NCBI GenBank assembly: GCA_024704765.1
Contig: JAKMXF010000111.1
Location: 1-64,000, forward strand
From: Oopsacas minuta
Lineage: Eukaryota; Porifera; Hexactinellida; Lyssacinosida; Leucopsacidae
Length of the DNA stretch: 64,000 nucleotides
Direction: 5' to 3'
Below are positions 11,401 to 20,900 of the stretch, piece by piece (the first letter of the stretch is position 1; the number at the start of each line of letters is the position of its first letter). A program made the position numbers and the translations under genes. Under the pieces are notes generated by a model, which saw only the letters and a list, made by a program, of their open reading frames with translations, had not been told where the DNA came from and made no database searches.

Positions 11401-12355
11401 TCCCTTCCTAGCAGCTAAGTGTAGTGGAGTACGTTCATCATCTGTACGTGCATGAATACTGCCATTATTTTCTATCAGAATCATCAGTACCTAATACATT
11501 AATGGCAATACCGTACACACATATGAGAAGTCTATAATTGGTACAAATATGGTCGCTAACCCATCAAATGAATATACAGTAAACTCTCGTTATAACAAAG
11601 TCGGATATCGCGAAATTCCAGTTATAACGAAGTGTTTTAGCCCATTAATAGATTTTACTCCGCTTATAAGGAAAATATAACGAATTAGTGTAGTCTCTTG
11701 AGCTCAGATATAACGGGAGTAAACTTACTTCCAAAGATCCTGAAAAAGCAGCATAATGCATAGCAGAGAATCCATATTCATCCTTCTCCCAGGGTGTAGC
11801 TCCCTCTTTCAATAATTTCTCTACAATATCCTTATTATTAAGCCTACAAGCTTGATGCAAACTATAAGTAAGATCGAATAATTCTTCCGGCTCGATATTC
11901 TCCTGTTTAAGTCTATTCAGTAGAATATACACAATATCAGTACGTCCGTAGGTGGAGGCAAGACAGAGGAGGTCTAGATTCTTCCCAGTACTCTCCGATT
12001 TCTCAGGGTCTGATAGTGGATTACTCTCGCCTTGCCTCATATATCTCATTGAATTTTCAGCTACAAATAATAATAATAATAACTTATCCATGGTACTATC
12101 AGTGAATAACCTACGCTGTAATGGGCAGTTACACAGTAACTGATGTTTAATAAGATCCATGTCGTGTTTATCCATTGCATCCTCTAGAGCGTTGAAATCG
12201 AGTATCTGTGAATGAAAATCTTTAACGCGAGTTTGCTTGAAAACTCGCGAAATTGACAACATAGGTAAAGGTGGGAGAGAAGCAGATGTTTCGACCTCTG
12301 GGTTGTTAGCTGAATTCACTTCCGTCAATTGTAATACATCAAAATTTGAGGCCAT
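8417..12355 (-). CDS. Ankyrin-repeat TRP-type cation channel
   Basis: Six exons (11729-12355, 11273-11490, 10548-11001, 9120-10303, 8576-8930, 8417-8521) join in phase to 980 residues. The N-terminal half has about five to six ankyrin repeats, e.g. YGFSAMHYAAFSGS, RTPLHLAARKGYS, CTPLHYACASGVD and RTPLMVASEHGHV. Residues about 490-865 contain six hydrophobic segments: S1 around LFLLFLFSMFTSFVVV, S2 around FYVVCFWFSNVI, S3 and S4 around WIFMPVTFVLNCMRIF, S5 around PPFLLFFWWTLFVFSGAYF, then a short pore region LLGLRVLLEQSP and S6 with VIYLNLLIAQLTDR. A Trp after S6 (AWYRLNFI) fits a TRP-box position. About 80 polar residues, with a charged Pro/Asp stretch, separate S2 from S3. The fold resembles TRPV/TRPA but I cannot place the subfamily. 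Most introns are filled with repeat elements. Confidence 0.85.
8965..9104. mobile_element. Family A inverted-repeat element (TRP intron 4)
   Basis: TACAGTCAACTCCTGTTATA at the left mirrors TATAACAGGAGTTGACTGTA at the right, with TA at both ends. This is the best-preserved copy: about 138 bp with no room for a transposase. Confidence 0.85.
10322..10434. mobile_element. Family G inverted-repeat element (TRP intron 3)
   Basis: It begins TACAGTGGATGCTCGTTATAAG. Further in are the facing arms CCGGTTATAAGAACA and GTGTTCTTATAACCGG, which can form a near-perfect hairpin. Confidence 0.8.
10477..10548. mobile_element. Family B element, truncated, abutting a splice donor
   Basis: The right end reads TAGAGGTTACACTATA and runs directly into the donor of TRP exon 3. 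The left end is missing. Confidence 0.7.
11027..11120. mobile_element. Family B element, partial (TRP intron 2)
   Basis: It begins TGAAACCTCCATAAATGGG and continues with the family's GGAAGCGGGGAACTTCTGG. The right end has diverged. Confidence 0.65.
11124..11262. mobile_element. Family G element (TRP intron 2)
   Basis: The ends are TGTGGATGTCGATTATGAGA and TTCTTATAACCGGTATCC. Inside are AGGTTATAAGAACACATATT and its mirror. It lies head to tail with the family B copy, so both fill the intron. Confidence 0.75.
11577..11730. mobile_element. Family A element forming a splice donor (TRP intron 1)
   Basis: The left end is ACAGTAAACTCTCGTTATAAC and the right end TATAACGGGAGTAAACTTAC. The last bases of the right end are the donor of TRP exon 1. 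Confidence 0.75.
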
Positions 12356-12573
12356 TACTAACTACACTGAAAATCCGTTAAATGAAATTCTCCCATTAAA
12401 TGTAACACAATAAAAGAAAATGTATTTCATATATCTTTATACAGCGAAAATATTGCAAGATCAAGATAAGCCATGAGTATATCATAACATATAACAAAAC
12501 ATAAACGGAAATAAAAACACTACAATAGAGATGTGGCAAGTGAGTTGCTGCTGCAGGGATCAAAGTGCGAAGT

Positions 12574-13949
12574 TCAGTTGAGCGTGTTAAGCGCCGTGTC
12601 GATAGGTTCATGTATGTTAGCTGGGCTAGTTAATGCATCATCCTCTGCCTCTGGGGGTAGTTCACCAATCGTCTTCTTAAACGTGCTAATATCAATAGAA
12701 ATACGTTCTTTCTCTGAAAAGAGTCGTCTTCGAATATTCCGTAAATTCTCAAATTCCTCCGACAAATGTTGTTCTTCACTCTTCTTTCGTCGTCTGCATT
12801 CCTCTGCCGCTTTCTTGTTCATAGCTTTACGTCTCAATTCGCGGATATAAGCTCTCTCTTCGTCTGAGAATGTAGCATTATCAATTATAACATTCAAATC
12901 TGTAACGGATAAATCTAATACTTTATTAATATCTATCATTGCTAAAAATGTTTTCAGTGAATTCTCGTTTGAAATCAAATCTTCGTGCAAAATTGGAAGA
13001 GCTTTTGAGCATTTCAGCTTATACTCCTCAGGTGTTAAAATAGGTTTATCTTGTTGTGAATGCTCCTTGATATAAACTACAAAATATATGATGTCATAAT
13101 TGTAATTTAAGAATATGCCAAACCACACAAATGGAAATAAGCAGAATAAGTGTAAATTAACTTTAATGGGACTAAAGTATAAACTTACCATCAAGTTTCA
13201 TCTTTTTCTCAGTGGAGGGAGTGATTACAGCATTCCGTTTGGTACCTAAAGTAATAGCTGATAAAGTTTTAATCATCAGAGAGCGTCAGTGAGAATATAA
13301 AGTTACACAGGTGCAAGTTCGTAGTACGTATAATGATGACCCCAAGTACATATCAGAAAGTGTGTGTTTTGTAGTTTACATAAGATTGTATTACAGATTT
13401 GTAAGTAGAGAGAACAACATTGCTTGATTAATGCTTACAAGAGAACGAATTTGATACTCATTTGAGCAAACAGAAGATTGAAACAATTCTTACCTGTGAT
13501 TGGAGTTTGTATTTTGAAAATAGTATTCCCTGTTTTATTTCCAACATTTTGAGCTGACACAAAGGCTCCTGGGAGTATGACAGGCTTGACTGGAGTAGCT
13601 AATTTTCCTTTAGCTTTGCCTTGTTCAGTTAAATTATGTATCAAGAGACATCGCCAATAGTTCTGCAACTGAGTTTGATACAAAACCCAGGCTACTTGTG
13701 GATTGATTAACAGCTGATTAGAGGGTAGATTAGATTCAGAATTGTTTGTTACTTCATCGGTAGAATAAGGAGGGGATGGGGGCTGTGATTTTAAAATATG
13801 TTCAATTGAGAAAGGATTTATTGGCTTAGAATCAGGCGAAAGCATTTCTGTCTGGAAGTGGCTAACCTGTAAACAAAATAATAAGTAAACAGTAAGTAAA
13901 CAAACAACAAATTTATGAAGGAATAATCTTAATAACTTACTTGAGCCAT
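12574..13949 (-). CDS. CNC-like bZIP transcription factor with a longer N-terminus
   Basis: Four exons (13941-13949, 13494-13866, 13189-13245, 12574-13076) join in phase to 313 residues. The first exon codes only for Met-Ala-Gln. The N-terminal 120 residues are Ser/Pro/Asn-rich and contain QVAWVLYQTQLQNYWRC; I recognise no domain there. Near residue 215 is a CNC-type lead-in, VTDLNVIIDNATFSDEERAY, then the basic region RRKAMNKKAAEECRRRKK with the canonical N-x(2)-A-A-x(2)-C-R. A leucine-zipper-like coil follows, and the tail is acidic. Expected to bind DNA in the nucleus as a dimer, perhaps with a small Maf or with the shorter bZIP at 6432-6953; the partner is inference. Confidence 0.85.
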
Positions 13950-14367
13950 TGTAATTACTAATACAATTGGAGGTAAAATATTATTTAAATAGTAGACTCT
14001 AGGAATTATTGCGAGTATACATTTCACTCTTTATATATATATAATCCAGTCCAAGGTACATTTCTGCTGACAAAGTTTTCGTTTTCAGAATGAACGAGAA
14101 ACAAATAAAATACGCAATATGTATAAAATGCTGATTAGCCTCTTCAGGTTATGCAATATCCTGTTTAAAATTATTTCTCCCAATAAGCTATTTACCTGAA
14201 AAATCTATAGTAAAGCAAGTCAATTCCCTAGAAATTTACTTACGGGACATTCTTACTAAAATTTGTAAGAAAATTCTCAGGAAAAGATTAAGTAAATGCA
14301 TTCGAGGAATATATAGATTATCCTAATATCGCCTATAGCTAAATATGTCACTCATAAATGCACAGCA

Positions 14368-17300
14368 TTAATCCACTGTTAGAATACGAATAGTGTTCGT
14401 AGCAGCAGGGCCTGGCCTCCATCCGCTGACGACAATTATAGTAGACCCTGTCTCGACAACGAATCTGGACTTAGCTATTTCAATAGACTTCTTAATACGG
14501 AACTCTACGTCATCAACCCAGGGCTCCTTCTTCGGCTCGCGAATAAGAACAGGTAAAGTCCCTCTGTACAAATGCACGATTCTAGCCACATGAGGGTCCC
14601 GTGTAATCGTCACGATAGGACATCGCGGACGGTATTTAGCCAGGAGGGAAGCTGTCTGTCCAGTCGTGCTCAGGCAAATAATCGCAGACGCGTGATGTAC
14701 AAATGAAGCGTCAACAGCCGCGACGGCTATAGCTGTAGCAGTATCTGCTGGTGTTGGAGTAGAGTATCTATAAATATGACGTAATAAAATAATCCCCTTA
14801 TTATGATATTAATAAAATTATTGCTAGATTAGTAAATTGCACAATTGTTGCGTGATTATTCAGGTAAATATTAAAAACAAGTGACAAGGCATTCAAAGCA
14901 ATTATTACTTGCAGGATAAGTTATTGGAAATATTCAATAATTTAGAATTGTATTATTGCATAAGCGGAAATATTGCCGGGAAAATTAAAGATAATTGTTT
15001 ATCTTTCAGATAAATATTTGCCTAGGAAATAACAACGCTTACGAATATAGCACAGCTAACTATGCAATTTCCGCTGAATTATCGTTACATTAGCCATTTG
15101 GATATGCAAATTTCAAGAAAATATCTGTTGAAACTCTCTTCAACACTTTAATTGATTGTAAATCATTTCGTATCGTAGGCCTCCACTACCTAATTCGTAG
15201 TGTTTCAATATTAAATTACTTTACGTATTGAAATTGAATAAGAAATAATATAAAGTGCGATTCTAAAAGTTTTACACTAAAAGAATTGGTAAAATTAGAA
15301 TAGGAGGAAGACGCTGGATAAAGAAAGCTTTCTGATTGTTTAATCATTTGATTTTGCAATAATCATCCTAAATATCATTAAATATATGATAATTGCATTT
15401 ACGTATTGATTAGATACGACAAGTGTTCAACCTAAGCAAAATGAATCCAATAAACAATTACTACAATTTGCTACGAATCAGCAAAGTATAGATTTAGGTA
15501 AATACAGTCAAGTCTGAAGAATTGGCACACATCGATCACACGCATTTTGTCCCAATCAACCAGAAAATTCAATTAATTATAGTCGCAGACTCCCTAAAGG
15601 AAACATTCACACCCAAAGTACAAACTTTGAAATTACCTGAGTTCTTCAAAGTATGATTTATGGAACAAGCAAGCCTCAGCCTCCAAACATATCATAGACA
15701 TCATATGAACAGCTTCCACAGGGAACTTCCCTTTAGCAGTCTCTCCGCTTAGCATAACACAATCCGTACCGTCATGTACCGCGTTACCTACGTCAGATAC
15801 CTCGGCACGAGTAGGGCGTGGTCTCTCCACCATACTCTCAAGCATTTGAGTAGCTACTATAACTGGTTTGTTAACAAGATTACATTTAGCTATCATAACT
15901 TTCTGTGCTACAAATACCTACAAAAGAAGGTTAGTAGAATAGGTATCATACACCGGTTATAAGAAGATATTTTCGTGTTCTTACGAGCAATAACCACTTT
16001 ACAAGCTATTGTACATTTGTGCTCACTTATCAGCATTCGCCTATTAGTAATAATCGGCTAATAGCTTAAAAAAATCAATTATACCTTCTCAGGTCGTATC
16101 TCTATTCCCATATCTCCTCGAGCTACCATTACACCGTCCGTCTCTTCCAGAACTTCATCGAACTTATCCAAACCTTCCTGATTCTCAATCTTAGAAATTA
16201 TAAGAATATCTTTGCCAGCTTCTCCCAGAGCAGCTCTGATATCTAACAAATCTTCTTTCTTACGAATAAATGAAGCAAATACCATATCTACCTTCTGTTC
16301 AACTCCGAATTGAATATCTTTCAAATCCTTCTCAGACAGAGCAGGCAAATCTAAATACAAACGAATTGTAGTGAAGATTCTACAAACGGGTTTGTGGAAA
16401 CGGAGTGAAAAATATATGTCCCTACAAATGAACGTCCACACAACCGAGGAATCAGGGTGGGATTTTCTGCGTTGCTGTCACCCCGTGTATAGAGGTTACA
16501 CTGTGAGTTAATGTTACGTCATACTGAGCAAACTCACCGACTTCTGTAGTAGGAAGATTCACTCCTTTCCTACTCCCCAATTTGCCTCCATTCCTGATCA
16601 CAGTTGTAAGAGAATCACTACCAACTGCTACAACTTCTAAAGATATCAAACCATCATCTATGAATACTGTCTCTCCAACCTTCAATACTTTAGTGATATT
16701 TACATAATCTACGAATATCTTATCAGCTGTTCCCTTAGTGTAAAATGATTGATCTGTGGTCAATGTAAATTCCCTACCAAGTGTTAAAGTTACCTATAAA
16801 CAAACAAATAAGTAAACAATATTAATAAAATGTACACAAGGTTATCTCCCATTATCTCGAAGCTCGATGGTCCGTGATAATTACTTTGATATAACCGATG
16901 ATATTTATGTTACTTTGACCATATTTGTACAATATAAGACTTAGATATTTGGATATATATCCGTGTTCATATAACGGGAGTTGGCTGTAATAATTAACTC
17001 ACTTCAGCAGATCCACCTCCCACTAGTTCCCCAGTCCGTATTTCCGGTCCCTTGGTGTCCAGTGCGATAGCTACAGTATAATCAGGATTCAGCTTCTCAG
17101 CAGCTCTGACATTAGCTATAACCTCAGCATGATACTCATGAGAACCGTGACTGAAGTTAAGTCTAGCTAAATAAATAAATCTATAAAAGGTCAAATTACT
17201 GGCGGTGCCGACCGCCTGTTCCGTTGTCAAGGAAAGGATTTTTGGTATGTATTTTGAAATTGAATTTTGCAACTCACCAATACTCATTCCCGCCTTAATA

Positions 17301-17479
17301 AGTCTATCCAGTACTTCTACACTCTTAGAAGCAGGTCCAATAGTACATATAATACACGTATTCCTGCGGGAATGATGCATAGCTGTAGGCTTAAGCGAAG
17401 AGAGATGAGATACATGGCCCTGATGCTGGCTCCAGGGATAGTAGGTTGGTATCAGACTTGCTCTATGTTTGTGGGCCAT
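14368..17479 (-). CDS. PKM: Pyruvate kinase
   Basis: Six exons (17278-17479, 17003-17166, 16538-16793, 16085-16350, 15637-15917, 14368-14767) join in phase to 522 residues, the usual animal length. It transfers phosphate from phosphoenolpyruvate to ADP in the last step of cytosolic glycolysis. Visible signatures are [47 protein letters not shown], the metal/substrate segment [12 protein letters not shown], and [11 protein letters not shown] followed by [16 protein letters not shown]. The C-terminal allosteric domain ends [20 protein letters not shown], resembling the region that binds fructose 1,6-bisphosphate in M-type enzymes. No catalytic residue appears missing. The symbol denotes family only; isoform cannot be assigned. 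Confidence 0.96.
14768..15636 (-). other. Long intron 5 of pyruvate kinase
   Basis: An 869-bp AT-rich intron, the longest in the gene. I found no coding frame and no copy of the dispersed repeat families. Confidence 0.6.
16375..16505. mobile_element. Family B element (pyruvate kinase intron 3)
   Basis: Left part: CTACAAACGGGTTTGTGGAA and ACGGAGTGAAAAATATATG. Right end: CCCCGTGTATAGAGGTTACACTGTG. Confidence 0.75.
16838..16992. mobile_element. Family A element (pyruvate kinase intron 2)
   Basis: It contains CTCGAAGCTCGATGGTCCGTG, the interior GATATAACCGATGATAT and the right end ATAACGGGAGTTGGCTGTA. The right end is about 12 nt from the splice donor. Confidence 0.75.
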
Positions 17480-17990
17480 CTCTATCTATCTACGTATAAC
17501 TTAAAAGGAATAAGTAACTGCAAGCTCCTGTTAATGAGAAACTTGTTTCAGCTCTACATGATGTCTATCTAAGCATGCGACCAGCCACATTTCATTATCA
17601 TTATCTCATTATTCATAATGTTATTCTCATACAAAGTTGCCAAATCATGTAATATTAAATTACTTTACTTCGAAATATGTTAAATAGGTCAGTGAAGATA
17701 AAATCACTACTATTAACGGATAAAAATGGTGAATTTTGACATATTCATGAGACAGGTAAACTTGATGCGAGCGGTGAAACTGAAACAAGTTTCCAACTAA
17801 CACCAGTCTGTAGCCATAATATAACATTTCCAATCAAAATGCACAGCTTTCTATAATTATTAAATAAAAATAATTTTTAGGATAATATACCATAAGCCTT
17901 GCCAAGAACAACAATATTTACAAAAGAAGAGCAAAAGTTCAAAGCAGCGATAAAACACTGAAAAGTGCGAAATTTCGCGTATTTTCAGGA
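17480..17990. mobile_element. Intergenic region with a family D element at 17530-17805
   Basis: Between the LRRK-like stop and the pyruvate kinase start. The element has facing ends TTAATGAGAAACTTGTTTCAGC and GCTGAAACAAG-type sequence (seen as AACTGAAACAAGTTTCC), about 270 bp apart. The rest shows nothing recognisable; it should hold the pyruvate kinase promoter. Confidence 0.6.
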
Positions 17991-20900
17991 TCAAAAGAAT
18001 GAATGCAATTCGTCCATGAAAGAAGTTCGTTTGCATTTATGTTCTAATAATTCCAGTCTATCCTTCCCAAGAGCTTCCCATTTAAGGAAATAATTCATTT
18101 CTTGGTAAACTTTGGGATCAATATGACAACCTGTCCCAGTACTAATTACACAGTCTTTCCCTCTCAGCTGATCACCTCGGGATGAAGGTGTTGACAGATG
18201 AAATAGACATTTAACCTTAGACTTATGTGCACGTATCCATGACGTAATCTTATATCTATTAACAAGAAGAATATGTCCTGAGGTAATACCCAGCCATACA
18301 AGATCACGTGATAAACACATACTCTGTATTTCCAGCTGTTTGGGAGCTGAATGAGAATCTAGCGCGTTATTAATCTGATACAATTCATCAAATTCATGCC
18401 ATTTCTCCATAGTATGCAGGTCATAAACCATCAAATACCCTTTAGAATCTGCTACCCACATAACTCTATTAACCTGATCAGATAAAAGGTGTGAAACATA
18501 GAAATCACATATATTATCTTCAGGATTATCAGTATTTTGATGTGTGAGTATAATCTCCTTACAGGGAATAAGGTTATCCTCTTGCTCTTTGAATATGCTT
18601 AGTGTAGCTCCACAAGCAATCCACACAGTCCTGTCTTCCAGAATATCTATCACACGGACCTTAGAGCAGTTCCCTAACGCGTTAAGAGATATCCGACGAG
18701 TAGGGTTACTGAATGGGAACATACTAGACTGTGACGTCATAGAATACATAAGTATAGTACAGTTATTAAGTCCCAGGAATAACGACTGATGTGACGAGTT
18801 AATAGCTACTACCTCATCTTCTACACTAAACTGATACATTTTATTGAAACTAACAGGAGAGTAAGCATTGATTACTGAGCAAGATAAGGGAGTTATGAAA
18901 TTATTCCTGAAGCGTGTTTGCTTCTCAGCTGTCCATACGACACGTAATAGCGTACAGAAGTTAACAGCCACAATTTGGTTCAACACATCTATAGTGAACA
19001 ATAGCTTAACCATATCTTGATCATATATGTATATAACAGATAACTCGTACTCCAGGGAATTCAAATGAGCATCGTCTCCGATAGCCCAGACCTGTGCAGA
19101 ATTATCCGGTAGAGCAACCTGCACGAAGAAATGTATTAGGATAGGGTCAGGAGGCTGTGCAGCTGTTTGGAAGAGATGGAATTCCAATCGTGACAACTGG
19201 TAGTGAAGCAGAGAAGCAGGCGGACGATCACGTAGCACATGTGACCAGCATCTTATCATCATATCTGTATACAGCTTATAGCCAGGAAAATACACAGATT
19301 CACTTACAGCAGTCTGTTCAGCAGAACTATGTATAGACAAATTAGTAGATATACTCATCAGGGACTCAGAGAAACTAGAGTAAGGTTTCCAGTGAGTTCC
19401 CCTTGCAGGAAGTTCAGTAGTATTCGGTACGACAGCAGTAATCATATCCTTAAGCACATGACCAAACGCAAACACATCAATCAACTCGTTATACCATTGT
19501 GTACCCTCGTAACGTAGCATTTCCGGTGCCTGATACTCGGCCCTGTTAATATGCCCTCTTACACCGAGTGGAGTTATGAACGCAGCTTCCCTGAAGTCTG
19601 AAAGAATTAAATTCTTAGTATCCATGTAATCAAATGATGTTATGAGTATGTTAGCAGGCTGAAGGGATCTGTACACCACCCCTCTGCTATGTAGGTACTC
19701 AACAGCTGATATTATTTGGCGGGCAAAGCTAAACACAGTCAATCTATCCAGCTGATGAGACGGAGATTCAAGAAAAGCAGCCAATGACAACTGCGGGAGC
19801 TGTTCTGTAATAACATACAGAGCATCCGCATTAAATCCTAAAAGCCTAACTACATTATCATGCTGTAAGGAGTATAGCAGTCTAACTTCATTGCTCATGG
19901 TGTAGAATGGTAATAGAGGGGTTGAACTGTTGAAATGATATATCCTTATAGTAACCATTTGTCCTTGGTACTCGTACGTGTGATCAGCAGAACCTCCTCG
20001 AGTATTGGAGCGACGTAAAATTGATTTAGGGTGGAAATCCAGTGTACGGAGATGACGCGGTATATCATGGAAATATACATCAGGACGGAGGTTATCAAGA
20101 TTAAGCTCTACGTCATGCTGTGAGCAGTGCATCTCCTCTTCTTCATGTAGACATAGGAGAACTGAATCGAACACAAAATGCTTAGGAGAATGTATACTAA
20201 GCTTAATACAGGTAGAACAAGGTATACAAACCTGGAGAGATTTACAAATTTCATTTTTATGTCTTGTAAAGAAGAAATTCTGATAAATAAATGTATGTAT
20301 AAGACTGCAAGTAGTAGCCAGTACGTCAAAACTATCTCCTGACCCGTTAGTAGCGATTGAAAACCCATCGAACTCTGTTCTCTCTTTAATTTTAGACAAA
20401 CAGAATTGAGCTCCCATCCTCTCAAACAGCAGATACTCAGAAGTCAATGTTCTATTCTCATTCACGAATCCCTGAGCTAAATCCAACTTCTTCATGACCT
20501 GAGCTACTAATTTATTCCAGAATGAAGACTCAATACTCTCACGTTTGAATTGCATCTGGTAGATATACTCGGAAAGAGACAGGGGGGCCGCCTGACATGT
20601 AAGAGGGAGATTTAAAGGTATTAGGTATAGAGATTGTTGTATAGGTACTATCAAATCAAAATTTATCAAAATCTGCAAAATCTGTTTCAGAAATGTGAGA
20701 GAAGCCGTGAAGGCGTTCTGACATTTAGGCGCTAATTTCTCCTTCAGAGTATCCTCACTAATAACAGGGGCATGATGGTGTGTCATGACGTCACAAATAT
20801 GCATTATAAGTACTATAATCCAACCTGGATTTACAAACACACACAGAGACAAATCGTTAAGAGGAACATCAAAGAACAAAACAGCTCCGATCTCCTTCAA

